Assembly: GCA_017482565.1 (NCBI GenBank)
Contig: JAFUMO010000045.1
Span: 62,001 to 126,000, forward strand
Length of the DNA: 64,000 nucleotides
Direction: 5' to 3'
Source of the DNA: Bacteroidales bacterium
GTDB taxonomy: Bacteria > Bacteroidota > Bacteroidia > Bacteroidales > UBA932
This document shows, piece by piece, positions 28,073 through 35,882 of the stretch. The number at the start of each line of letters is the position of its first letter. Position 1 is the stretch's first letter. The translations under genes were made by a program, and so were the position numbers. Under the pieces are notes generated by a model. The model searched no databases, was not told where the DNA came from, and worked only from the letters and a program-made list of their open reading frames with translations.

Positions 28073-28975
28073 TTAGAGGAACCTGAGCACTCCGCCACCC
28101 TCCCCTACACTCATCTCCACATCCCTGCCAAGGTAGATGCTTGCATTGGGATGCTCGTGTCCGCACGGGAAATTGAACATTACAGGGATCCCCAGAGGTG
28201 CTGTATATTCGTTTATAAGGTCCAGGACATTCCTCTGCCACTGGTCCTCCTCACGGGTATCAGTGAAATAGCCCACAACTATTCCCTTGCATTTTGCAAG
28301 GTGGCCGCACTCGCGCAGATGCCACAATTTGCTGTCAATTGTGTACATCCTCTCATCTATATCCTCAATGAAGAGGATTGTAGGCTCATCAAAATTATGG
28401 TCATTTGGGGTTGCAACCAGGTTTCTCATAAGGGTAAGGTTACCGCCTATGAGGCGCCCCTGTGCAGTTCCCTTCACATTATACTGGTGGGGATTTGTGG
28501 TATATGCCGCCACATTTCCAAAAAGTGCATCCTTGAGCGAATTCTGCGAGAATCCGTCAAACTCCTCAGTAAAGGTTCCGCACATTGCCCCATGTATTGA
28601 CTCCAGCCCCATCTTCTGAAGCGCATAGTGGAGGATGGTGATATCGCTGTAACCCACCAGCCATTTTGGATTCTCCCTGAAAAGCTCCAGGTTCAGGTTC
28701 TTTATGGTATGCATTGTTCCATATCCGCCCCTTATTGAAATTATTGCCTTAACCTGGGGATCCAGGACCATCTCCTGCAGGTCCTGCGCCCTCTGCAGAT
28801 GTGTCCCTGCAAAATCTCCCGGATAAGTTGCAGTGATGTTCTTTCCAATCTTCACCTTCAACCCCCAGCTCTCAAGCTGCTGCTTCCAGTTCATTGCCAG
28901 CTGTGCCTGTGACGGTGCCGAGGCTATTGCAATTACAGCTACGGTATCCCCTTCCTTTAAAAATTGTGGTCTCAT
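28073..28975 (-). CDS. LD-carboxypeptidase (peptidase S66)
   Basis: Serine peptidase that removes the terminal D-Ala from tetrapeptides during peptidoglycan recycling. The 300-residue product has IRGGYGTMHTIKNLN and WLVGYSDITILH, which carries the nucleophilic Ser, then FIEDIDE with the catalytic Glu and FPCGHEHPN with the catalytic His. No signal peptide is visible, consistent with a cytosolic recycling enzyme. It is divergent from msrA across an unusual double palindrome; a minus-strand TATCTTTA at 29000-28993 is the likely -7 box. Confidence 0.92.
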   Translation of the reverse strand: MRPQFLKEGDTVAVIAIASAPSQAQLAMNWKQQLESWGLKVKIGKNITATYPGDFAGTHLQRAQDLQEMVLDPQVKAIISIRGGYGTMHTIKNLNLELFRENPKWLVGYSDITILHYALQKMGLESIHGAMCGTFTEEFDGFSQNSLKDALFGNVAAYTTNPHQYNVKGTAQGRLIGGNLTLMRNLVATPNDHNFDEPTILFIEDIDERMYTIDSKLWHLRECGHLAKCKGIVVGYFTDTREEDQWQRNVLDLINEYTAPLGIPVMFNFPCGHEHPNASIYLGRDVEMSVGEGGGVLRFL

Positions 28976-29012
28976 ATATCTCTTTTTTCTGGTAAAGATA
29001 GGAATTTTTGAT

Positions 29013-29054
29013 GAAGTCGTGACACGACTACAAGTATAGTCGTGTCACGACTTC
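29013..29054. promoter_or_regulatory. Perfect double palindrome between ldcA and msrA promoters
   Basis: Two 18-nt arms, 29013-29030 and 29037-29054, are exact reverse complements around a 6-nt loop. Each arm contains its own 13-bp palindrome, GTCGTGACACGAC and GTCGTGTCACGAC. The site lies between the -7 boxes of ldcA (28993-29000) and msrA (TACCTTTG, 29074-29081) and covers the -33 position of both. It therefore looks like a dual operator for divergent promoters, although a hairpin role cannot be ruled out. Confidence 0.7.
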
Positions 29055-29088
29055 AAAACTTACAATTTTTTACTACCTTTGTTTCCCT

Positions 29089-29571
29089 ATGAAAATGAAA
29101 GCATATTTTGCAGGGGGATGCTTCTGGGGTACGGAGCACCTGATGCAGCAACAGGAAGGTGTTGATACTGTGGTTTCCGGGTATATGGGAGGCCATAAGG
29201 AGAACCCTACATACCAGGAGGTGAAAAGCCATACTACAGGGCACGCAGAGACCATTGAGATAACTTACAATCCGGAAGTTGTAAGTTACGAGACCCTGCT
29301 CAGGCTCTTTATGGAGATACATGACCCTACCCAGCTGGACCGCCAGGGGGTGGATGTGGGGCCTCAGTACCGCTCGGAAATCTTCTATCAGACTCCCAGT
29401 GAAAAGGAGTGTGCAGAAAAAGTCATAGGAATCCTCAAGGAGAAAGGGTATGATGTTGTAACCAGAGTTACCCCGGCAGGAAAATTCTGGGAGGCGGAGG
29501 ATTACCACCAGAACTATTGTGAGGTGCACAGGATTGAACCTGAGTGCCATATAAGAGTAAAACGATTTTAA
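29089..29571 (+). CDS. msrA: Peptide methionine (S)-S-oxide reductase
   Basis: Repairs methionine-S-sulfoxide in proteins using thioredoxin. The 160-residue product has the catalytic cysteine in YFAGGCFWGTEH and the family motifs GYMGGHKENPTY, YNPEVVSYETLLRLF and DVGPQYRSEIFY. The C-terminus (YHQNYCEVHRIEPECHIR) has two cysteines that may act in resolution. It is cytosolic with no signal peptide. The start is about 8 nt beyond the -7 box, so the leader is very short. The decayed pstS gene ends directly against its 3' end. Confidence 0.96.
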   Translation: MKMKAYFAGGCFWGTEHLMQQQEGVDTVVSGYMGGHKENPTYQEVKSHTTGHAETIEITYNPEVVSYETLLRLFMEIHDPTQLDRQGVDVGPQYRSEIFYQTPSEKECAEKVIGILKEKGYDVVTRVTPAGKFWEAEDYHQNYCEVHRIEPECHIRVKRF

Positions 29572-30147
29572 AACTATAAGGATGATGAGCTCCCCTCTCC
29601 TGTTCTGCAGCGTTGCGTAAGGTATCTTTTGTGCAAATGCATACTCAGAACCTACATACCCTATTGAGTTTCTGGTCTGTGCAATTACACCTGCCACACC
29701 GGGATTTCCTTTGGCTGCCTGTCCTGCAGGGAAATTGACTGATTTGCCTGCACCAAACTTGCCTGCCCACATTGCACTCGCCTTTGTGAGATAATCTGTG
29801 AATACAAAGGTGGTGCCTGACCCGTCTGAACGGAATACAGGAATGATGGGTTCGTCGGGAAGAACAACTCCAGGGTTAAGTGCTGCAATCTTTGGGTCAT
29901 TCCACTTCTTTATCACCCCTGCAAAGATTTCTGCAATTGCCTCTCCATTGAGATTCAAATTATCCACACCCGGAAGATTGTAGGCCAGTGCAAACTGCTC
30001 AAAAATCACATTGTAGAAAGGGAGAGGGAATGTGGCACCTGCACCTGACAGTTCCTGTGCAGCTCTTGTACCATTTCCATGGGTGCTGCCGCATGCAGTG
30101 ATGGCAAATGCCGCAGCAACTGTAATGATGTTTAGAATCTTTTTCAT
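29572..30147 (-). pseudogene. Degenerate pstS (phosphate-binding lipoprotein)
   Basis: The frame begins with an intact lipoprotein signal (AAFAITACGS) and SGAGATFPLPFYNVIFEQFA, typical of PstS. It then jumps directly to LAYNLPGVDNLNLNGEAIAEIFAGVIKKWNDPKIAALNPG. In ordinary PstS about 60 or more residues separate these blocks, including the GSGGG phosphate loop, so an internal in-frame deletion is likely. The 3' end is lost after YATLQNRRGEL, close to the msrA stop; beyond that the frame runs antisense through msrA. A phosphate-binding role is unlikely. No pstCAB genes are present nearby. Confidence 0.75.
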
Positions 30148-30163
30148 TTTTCTTCTTGATATT

Positions 30164-30846
30164 TTAGAATCCGAAATAACAGCTTATGTATGCCGCATAT
30201 TTGTTGTCTGCCCCTGTCTCCTTAGGGAAGTTCATGCGTAAATTTGGGGCTATCTTCACATATCTGCATGGCTTGAACTGGGCACCTATGATTGCGGCAG
30301 ATTCATCCTTTGCAATGTTCCAGTCATCCTTTGATGAGAGGTTGTCATACCTTGCATACAACTCTGTAACTTTTGAAACCCTTACAGAAGAGAATATTGA
30401 ATATCCGCTCTGGTCTGCCTCATTGATTCCTCCATAAATGCGGGCCTGCAGACCTTTTACAGGGGTGAGGGTAACTCCAACTCCGTAGTTGAGGCCGTCT
30501 GCCTTCTGTACCTTCTTGTAACCTTCACCGTTAACTACAATTGCATCTGCCGAGATCCACTCTGCAAACTTGTAGCTGAATGAGAGCCCAAGATCTGCGC
30601 TGCTGCCGAACTTGTAGAGGTCCTGAAATGATTTCATGATATAGCGGTATCCCCAGAACTTCTCCTGGAAGTTGAACTGGTTAGTGGAGATAAGGCCGCC
30701 GTTAAGGATAAAGTTCCCTTTCTTCCAGCTCACCATTGCATTCTTTATATAGGCAATACGGTTATAGTCACTCACATCTGACGACTGCCCTATATCCATC
30801 ACCCCTTTAACTGAGAGCCCCTTGCCAAAATCATTTTTTTCTTCAT
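30164..30846 (-). pseudogene. Degenerate outer-membrane porin (phosphate-selective type)
   Basis: Beta-barrel protein fragment with long recognisable blocks (KGLSVKGVMDIGQSSDVSDYNRIAYIKNA, GYRYIMKSFQDLYKFGSSADLG, WISADAIVVNGEGYKK, and the C-terminal AAYISCYFGF). The apparent original start ATG at 30846 reads MKKKMILA and then goes out of frame and stops, because the signal peptide and first strands are missing. A second deletion is suggested at GGINEADQSGYSIFSSV, where a strand or two expected in the family is absent. The remaining frame stays open, using other possible starts up to 30889. Paired with pstS it would have been a phosphate-uptake locus. Confidence 0.65.
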
Positions 30847-30957
30847 TGTAATAATGTTTTTGTTTGACGCTGCAAAAGTACCTTGGCATTGTTTCAAGAA
30901 TATTTCAAACTGGTTATTGTTGTATGAAAGATACGCTGCTTTCTTTTAAACTTATAT

Positions 30958-30980
30958 ACACTTTAAAGTGTTTATATTTG
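30958..30980 (+). promoter_or_regulatory. Toxin-antitoxin promoter with palindromic operator
   Basis: ACACTTTAAAGTGT at 30958-30971 is a perfect 14-bp palindrome placed directly before the -7 box TATATTTG (30973-30980). This is where a self-regulating antitoxin would bind. The transcript would start near 30987. Confidence 0.65.
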
Positions 30981-31025
30981 ATTTTATAAAACTTTATGAT
31001 TATTTTCGCAAGAAAATTGAGAGAA

Positions 31026-31379
31026 ATGGGCGGTAGAGTAATCAAGACAGAAGAGGAAGTTGAATCTTTTTTAAGGCAGTTCAAGCCTAAGTTCAAGTTG
31101 TGGGGGATTATTTTTCTTAACAGGGACAAGAACCTTGAGGCACTTAAGGCCCTTGGAATAACCCCAAAAGCGAGAGAGGAAATTATTGCAGACATTGGGG
31201 CTGATGATTATGTTGAAACCATAATGGATGCCATACCTTTTGGAAAGATGTGGGTTTTTGAAAAGGATTATGACAATACGGAACTTTACATTAAAATATC
31301 CATGGGAAAGCCGGACAGCAATACAATATGCATATTATTCCATGTTGCCGGACACCGGCTGGGGTATGCATTCAAATAA
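31026..31379 (+). CDS. MqsR-like toxin of a type II toxin-antitoxin pair
   Basis: A 117-residue protein with the pattern of MqsR/RelE-fold mRNA interferases: an N-terminal helix (EEEVESFLRQFKPKFKLWGI), the middle (LGITPKAREEIIADIGADDYVE), and the C-terminal beta strands (KMWVFEKDYDNTELYIKISMG, CILFHVAGHRLGYAF). It directly precedes a gene whose product has the HTH and Panacea domains of antitoxins, with a 9-bp gap. The start at 31026 (MGGRVIKTEEEV) gives the usual N-terminus; an in-frame ATG at 30996 is also possible. The toxic activity is inferred from the family pairing only. Confidence 0.72.
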   Translation: MGGRVIKTEEEVESFLRQFKPKFKLWGIIFLNRDKNLEALKALGITPKAREEIIADIGADDYVETIMDAIPFGKMWVFEKDYDNTELYIKISMGKPDSNTICILFHVAGHRLGYAFK

Positions 31380-31388
31380 ATCAAGTAT

Positions 31389-32390
31389 ATGGAAAAAGAT
31401 ACAAATATCATAAGCCCCTTTACCGGAGGAAAGGTAAAGGAAATTTATACAACAGAAGAACATATTTTCCGGAAGGAAAAATTCAATGTTCATGTAAGGT
31501 ATTATATATGCGAAGACACCGCTGAAAAATTCACAACTTCAGAACAGGATGAACTTCTTATAAATGACCTGTATTCCCAGTACAGGACAAGACACAACAT
31601 ACCTTTTCCCGACGAAATTGCTTCAATCCGCAGGAAATACAAGCTGAATCTTGCCCAGATATCAAAAATTCTCGGATTCGGAGCCAATCAATATGCCCAA
31701 TATGAGAACGGGCAGATACCATCTGAATCAAACGGCAGGATGATTCTTGCCATAAAGGACAAGGAGACCATGCTGAGAATGCTTGAGGCCTCCATAAATG
31801 AATTCTGCCCAAGTGAATACGAAAAGATAAAGTGCTCAATCATCCAATCTGCAGATGAAATTCCTGCACCGGCAGACAACCTCTTCTTCAGAACATTCAA
31901 GCGCTCAATATTCAACGGATACACAGCACCCAACTGTACAAAGCTGCAGCAGATGATAAAATTTTTCGCATACGGCACCAACGGCATTTTCCCCACCAAA
32001 TTGAACAAGATGATGTTCTATGCAGACTTCAATCATTACAGATTATACGGAAAATCCATAAGCGGGCTTACATACAATGCCATGCAATATGGTCCCGTAC
32101 CTACACACTACAGCACCATATACGACAACATTGAAGGGCTGGAGAAGGAAGTGGTAATACTGCACGATATGGAAACTGCAAAACTCTCCTGCAAGGGTGC
32201 AGACATGAGTGTATTCAGCAAAACAGAAAAAGATGTATTAAGTGCTGTCCTCCTTGAGACAGCCCCAATGAGTACAGCAGAACTGATAGAACTGAGCCAT
32301 AAAGAAAGTGTCTGGATCAACCACAATCCAGGCAATGGACTTATTCCATACGATGAGGCATTTTCATTGAATTCATATTTTGGACTATAA
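31389..32390 (+). CDS. Antitoxin with HTH and Panacea (SocA/DUF4065) domains
   Basis: A 333-residue protein that should neutralise the preceding toxin. Residues 1-70 correspond to an MqsA-type zinc-finger region, but the expected CPxCG is SPFTGGKV and only ICEDTAEKF remains, so zinc binding is probably lost. Residues of about 75-135 are a helix-turn-helix (IRRKYKLNLAQISKILGFGANQYAQYENG). Residues 165-330 are a Panacea/SocA domain (LQQMIKFFAYGTNGIFPTKLNKMMFYADFNHYRLYGKSISGLTYNAMQYGPVP). The architecture matches antitoxins of MqsR-like toxins. The DNA-binding part probably represses the operon at the upstream palindrome. Confidence 0.8.
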   Translation: MEKDTNIISPFTGGKVKEIYTTEEHIFRKEKFNVHVRYYICEDTAEKFTTSEQDELLINDLYSQYRTRHNIPFPDEIASIRRKYKLNLAQISKILGFGANQYAQYENGQIPSESNGRMILAIKDKETMLRMLEASINEFCPSEYEKIKCSIIQSADEIPAPADNLFFRTFKRSIFNGYTAPNCTKLQQMIKFFAYGTNGIFPTKLNKMMFYADFNHYRLYGKSISGLTYNAMQYGPVPTHYSTIYDNIEGLEKEVVILHDMETAKLSCKGADMSVFSKTEKDVLSAVLLETAPMSTAELIELSHKESVWINHNPGNGLIPYDEAFSLNSYFGL

Positions 32391-32546
32391 GCAACAATCC
32401 AAAACTTGACAGGTAAATATAAATTCTTTAAATTTGCAGAATAAGCAAACTTTTATGCCTATGGAGAAATAGATTTGACTTGACATATTTTGTTGCAATG
32501 GCAACATTAACATAAACAGCGTTATCTTTTATCTTGTTTTTCGGAA

Positions 32547-32675
32547 CTTAGGAACTTTCGTATAGCAATGCAAGAAAAGAGTGGTAACGCCTGCGTATTG
32601 CGTGGGCTGCTCTATTTGTATTGCATGGTTTCCTAAGACCTCGAAAAGCAAGTAGGATTTTGTCCCACGCTTTTT
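32547..32675 (+). other. Structured leader RNA upstream of tandem secreted paralogues
   Basis: The 346-bp gap holds no gene. Stem 1 CTTAGGAA (32547-32554) pairs with TTCCTAAG (32630-32637). Inside it GCAATGCAA (32565-32573) pairs with TTGTATTGC (32616-32624) with one G-U pair, then AGAG with CTCT and ACGC with GCGT. In addition GCGTGGG (32600-32606) can pair with CCCACGC (32664-32670), which is followed by five T, so an alternative terminator-like fold competes with the long stem. A further hairpin (TTATTG...CAATAA) sits just ahead of the start codon at 32737. Upstream, TGTTGC-AATG-GCAACA at 32491-32506 is a separate inverted repeat. No known RNA family is recognised. Confidence 0.6.
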
Positions 32676-32736
32676 ATATATCAGACAAACACTTATTGTG
32701 CCAGGGGCAGGCAATAACACACAAAACACATTTACT

Positions 32737-33513
32737 ATGAAAAAAGCATTATGCCTGGCACTATCATTATGCTACATCTGTATGGCAACTTCAACATTTG
32801 CCCAGAAATTAGGCAAATTCTCGCAAGAAATCATCATTGACTGCCAACAGATTCAGACAGCCAAAATGACTTCCGATGAAACAATTGGAGGAAAACTTAA
32901 AGATATTGACATTACCTTTCCATACAGGACTTTTATCAACCCTAAAAAAGGGGCTATGATTTACCTCAAGGCACCTGGATATAATCAATATAAACTGATG
33001 ATTCCTCCAGGAGGCATTGAATCAGAATTTGTTCTTCATTTTACTGAAAATACCAGAGAAATTGACAGATTACGCAACCTGAGCCATCGCAATAATCAAA
33101 GCATGGAAAACACACAACAACAGACACAGGCTGCAGACCCTACAGCTCCTGCCGGAACTGAGAAAGAAATGGTGAGCAGAGACAATCCTGGACAAACAAC
33201 TTTGGAGAAAACCATCATAAGATGGGCTTTTGATTCAGATCCTCAAGGTGCAAGAGTCTATTGGAGGGTTATTTCAAGCATACCTGAGCAGGTAAAGAAC
33301 ACCAATGAGACTTACCTTATGACCACCCCATATGAAGAGACACGCTCCTTTAATATATTGGGGCTTACATATGAGAACTCAAGAGATGTGACCATTGAAA
33401 TAAAGCTGACAAAACAAGGATACCATCCTCAAGTAAAAAGATTCAATGTAAGACAAGCATTGGACCAGCAAGAAATCAGTGCTTTCTTTGAACTTGTCAA
33501 ACAAGATGAATAA
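32737..33513 (+). CDS. Secreted PEGA-like protein of unknown function (paralogue 1)
   Basis: Not recognised. The 258-residue product has a signal peptide (CLALSLCYICMATSTFAQ). The first domain (EIIIDCQQIQTAKM to YKLMIPPGG) is followed by a Gln/Asn/Thr-rich linker (HRNNQSMENTQQQTQAA) and a C-terminal domain (RWAFDSDPQGARVYWRVISSIPE to FNVRQALDQQEISAFFEL) that resembles a PEGA-type surface domain. The base composition is AT-richer than the housekeeping genes around it. It is followed after 15 bp by a paralogue with the same C-terminal domain and sits behind the structured leader. The start at 32737 is set by the signal peptide. Confidence 0.75.
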   Translation: MKKALCLALSLCYICMATSTFAQKLGKFSQEIIIDCQQIQTAKMTSDETIGGKLKDIDITFPYRTFINPKKGAMIYLKAPGYNQYKLMIPPGGIESEFVLHFTENTREIDRLRNLSHRNNQSMENTQQQTQAADPTAPAGTEKEMVSRDNPGQTTLEKTIIRWAFDSDPQGARVYWRVISSIPEQVKNTNETYLMTTPYEETRSFNILGLTYENSRDVTIEIKLTKQGYHPQVKRFNVRQALDQQEISAFFELVKQDE

Positions 33514-33528
33514 CCAAAACTTACCATT

Positions 33529-34557
33529 ATGAAAATTTATTCAGCCATAATCGGGTGCATTATTTTACTCTTTGCTCATAACAGTATCCTGTCTCAGGAT
33601 AAAAAGTTTACTCATGAAATCATTATTGACTGCCAACAAGTTGAAAGCGCCAAAATGACCTCAGACGGGACTATATATGGTAAAGTGAAGAATATTGACA
33701 TTGTTTTCCCTTTCCGTACATACATCAACCCTGAAAAAGGAGCTGAAATCATATTGAGCGCCAATGGATATCAAGACTATAAGCTTGTTATTATAAAAGG
33801 TGTACCTGAAGATCAATATAAAGTAGTTTTTACTCCTGAAGTACAGAAGAATAAAAAAAATAACATTGACACATCTGAAAAGAAAGCTAAAAGAAAGATT
33901 ACATTTGACTACCCTATAACGATAGTTTGTGATCAAATAAAATCAGCAAGGCGAGTTGGATGGCATCAAGACATAACTTTCCCGTATCATCTCAATATAT
34001 GTCAAGATCTAGGAGCTCATTTAGTATTCAGGGCACCTGGATATGAAAATTTCAAACTTGTAATACCTCCGGGCACAAATCAACATGAATTCAGGATACA
34101 TTTCACAGAAGATCCTAAAGAAATGGCCAAAATAAATAGGAATCAGGCCACAAGTCACAGGGAATCTAATACCCAATATGAAAATACCCATATTGGCAAT
34201 TATGATAATGAAACTGTCAACAGAGAGAACCCTGGCGAATCCAAACTTGAAAAAACCATTATCAGGTGGATGATTGATTCAGACCCTCAAGGTGCCAGGA
34301 TATTCTGGAGAATTATTTCAAGTATTCCTGAAGAGGTCAAGAACACCAATGAATCATATCTGCTCACCACACCTTATGAAGAGACAAGATCTTTTAACAT
34401 ATTGGGACTGACTTACGAAAATTCACGCGATGTCCAGATTGAAATTAAACTCATGAAACCAGGATTCCATACACAAGTAAAAAGATTCAATGTAAGACAA
34501 GCTATAGATCAACAGGAAATAAGTACATTTTTCCAGCTGGTTCCAAAAGAGGAATAA
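33529..34557 (+). CDS. Secreted PEGA-like protein of unknown function (paralogue 2)
   Basis: Not recognised. This 342-residue product has a signal peptide (IIGCIILLFAHNSILSQ) and shares most of its C-terminal 120 residues with the preceding gene (IIRWMIDSDPQGARIFWRIISSIPEEVKNTNESYL). The first domain is present twice: EIIIDCQQVESAKM...GYQDYKLVIIKG near residues 28-90, and a diverged copy with ITIVCDQIKSAR...GYENFKLVIPPG near 130-195. A Lys-rich segment joins them. The duplicated domain suggests the pair arose by tandem duplication and then added a domain. A terminator follows immediately. Confidence 0.75.
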   Translation: MKIYSAIIGCIILLFAHNSILSQDKKFTHEIIIDCQQVESAKMTSDGTIYGKVKNIDIVFPFRTYINPEKGAEIILSANGYQDYKLVIIKGVPEDQYKVVFTPEVQKNKKNNIDTSEKKAKRKITFDYPITIVCDQIKSARRVGWHQDITFPYHLNICQDLGAHLVFRAPGYENFKLVIPPGTNQHEFRIHFTEDPKEMAKINRNQATSHRESNTQYENTHIGNYDNETVNRENPGESKLEKTIIRWMIDSDPQGARIFWRIISSIPEEVKNTNESYLLTTPYEETRSFNILGLTYENSRDVQIEIKLMKPGFHTQVKRFNVRQAIDQQEISTFFQLVPKEE

Positions 34558-34560
34558 AAT

Positions 34561-34598
34561 AAAAGGAGGCAGTGACAAAATTTTGTCACCCTCCTTTT
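34561..34598. terminator. Bidirectional terminator between convergent genes
   Basis: AAAAGGAGG, then GTGACAAAATTTTGTCAC, then CCTCCTTTT form a near-perfect hairpin with A-runs and T-runs on both sides. It ends paralogue 2 on the plus strand and the SDR gene on the minus strand. Confidence 0.85.
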
Positions 34599-34615
34599 AT
34601 TCACTTAACAGCACC

Positions 34616-35377
34616 TTATGGCCTCAGGCCGCTTCCACCCTGGAGGGTGATTGTCTCGCCCGAAATGAATGAGGCATCCCCACTGGCAAGGAAGACACAG
34701 GTGCGGCCAATATCCTCAACAGGATCTGCAAACCTGCCCAGAGGGATATCCTTTATTGTCTTGGCAAACAGTTCCGGATACTCCTCTTTCCACTGCTGCA
34801 GGCTCTCGGTCATGGCCAGGGGGCAAACCACGTTTACCCTTACTCCATCTGGCCCCCACTCTGTGGCAGCCACACGGGAAAGCCCCCTTATCCCCTCCTT
34901 GGCGGCGGCATAGGAGCTCTGTCCCGGTTTCCCAAACAGACCTGCCCCGGAGGCAAAATTTATCACGGAGCCTCTGCTCTCCTTCAGATAAGGGAAACAC
35001 TCCCTCATATAGAAAAAAGTTGCATATATTCCCGACAGTACCGCCATATCCAGATCCTCCCTGGTATGCTCCACCAGCGGCAAACCGGACTTTGACACCT
35101 GCGCATTGTTGATTAATGTATCTATCCTCCCAAAGGTCTCGTGCACCATGGCAACTACCCTCTTAACAGCAGCCTCATCTGCACCGTCAGCTACAATTGG
35201 GAGCACCTTCACACCCCATTTCTTCTCCAGTTCCACCTTTGCATCCTGCAGCCTGGCATCATTCCTTCCGGTAATCACCAGATTGCTTCCCTCTCTTGCA
35301 AACGCCGTTGCAAGGCCGAATCCTATCCCCTTACCGCCACCGGTAATGAGGGTAACTTTTCCTTCATGCCTTTTCAT
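34616..35377 (-). CDS. Short-chain dehydrogenase/reductase
   Basis: NAD(P)-dependent oxidoreductase of the classical SDR family, 253 residues from the ATG at 35377 (MKRHEGKVTLITGG). It has the nucleotide-binding TGGGKGIG, the NNAQ strand, the Ser in VINFASGAG and the catalytic YAAAK. The variation NNAQ in place of NNAG is unusual but not disabling. The substrate is unknown. The same strand carries bcp 60 bp upstream and the esterase before it. Confidence 0.9.
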   Translation of the reverse strand: MKRHEGKVTLITGGGKGIGFGLATAFAREGSNLVITGRNDARLQDAKVELEKKWGVKVLPIVADGADEAAVKRVVAMVHETFGRIDTLINNAQVSKSGLPLVEHTREDLDMAVLSGIYATFFYMRECFPYLKESRGSVINFASGAGLFGKPGQSSYAAAKEGIRGLSRVAATEWGPDGVRVNVVCPLAMTESLQQWKEEYPELFAKTIKDIPLGRFADPVEDIGRTCVFLASGDASFISGETITLQGGSGLRP

Positions 35378-35437
35378 AACATCTCCTTTTTTCCCATAAC
35401 GCCGCAAACCTGGCGTTGTTCAACATTACTGCTCCAC

Positions 35438-35881
35438 TTACAGTATCTGAGCCGCATGGTTCTTTGTATCCACCTTCTCAATCACCTTCTCCAGGATTCC
35501 TTCCTCATTAAAGATAAAGGTGGTGCGCAGTGTACCCATATAGGTCCTGCCATAAAGCTTCTTCTCCGCCCAAACGCCAAAATCCTGCTGCATCTGCGTT
35601 GTAGTATCCGCCAGCAGGGTGAACGGAAGCGAATTCTTCTCTATGAACTTAACGTGAGATGCCGCACTGTCCTTGCTCACACCCACCACATTGTAACCCG
35701 CATCCACAAGGGCCTGATAATTGTCCCTGAGATTGCATGCCTGAACTGTACACCCCGAAGTATTGTCCTTAGGGTAAAAATAAATGATTGTCTTCTTTCC
35801 AATGAAGCTCTCCGAGCTTACAATATTGCCGCTCTGGTCCATTACCTCAAAATGCGGCATCCTGTCTCCTATCTGCAACAT
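35438..35881 (-). CDS. bcp: Thioredoxin-dependent thiol peroxidase (Bcp)
   Basis: Peroxiredoxin Q-type enzyme of 147 residues that reduces peroxides using thioredoxin. The peroxidatic Cys lies in FYPKDNTSGCTVQACNLRD, where the second Cys of the pair is also present. FGVWAEKKLYGRTYMGTLRTTFIFNEEG is the C-terminal signature. The start lies one base from the esterase stop, so the two genes are almost certainly co-transcribed. Confidence 0.94.
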   Translation of the reverse strand: MLQIGDRMPHFEVMDQSGNIVSSESFIGKKTIIYFYPKDNTSGCTVQACNLRDNYQALVDAGYNVVGVSKDSAASHVKFIEKNSLPFTLLADTTTQMQQDFGVWAEKKLYGRTYMGTLRTTFIFNEEGILEKVIEKVDTKNHAAQIL

Positions 35882-35882
35882 A

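Noticed and set aside
29053..29571. Continuation of the pstS frame antisense through msrA as one long protein
   Set aside because: The part over msrA has no PstS similarity; msrA is an intact gene on the other strand.
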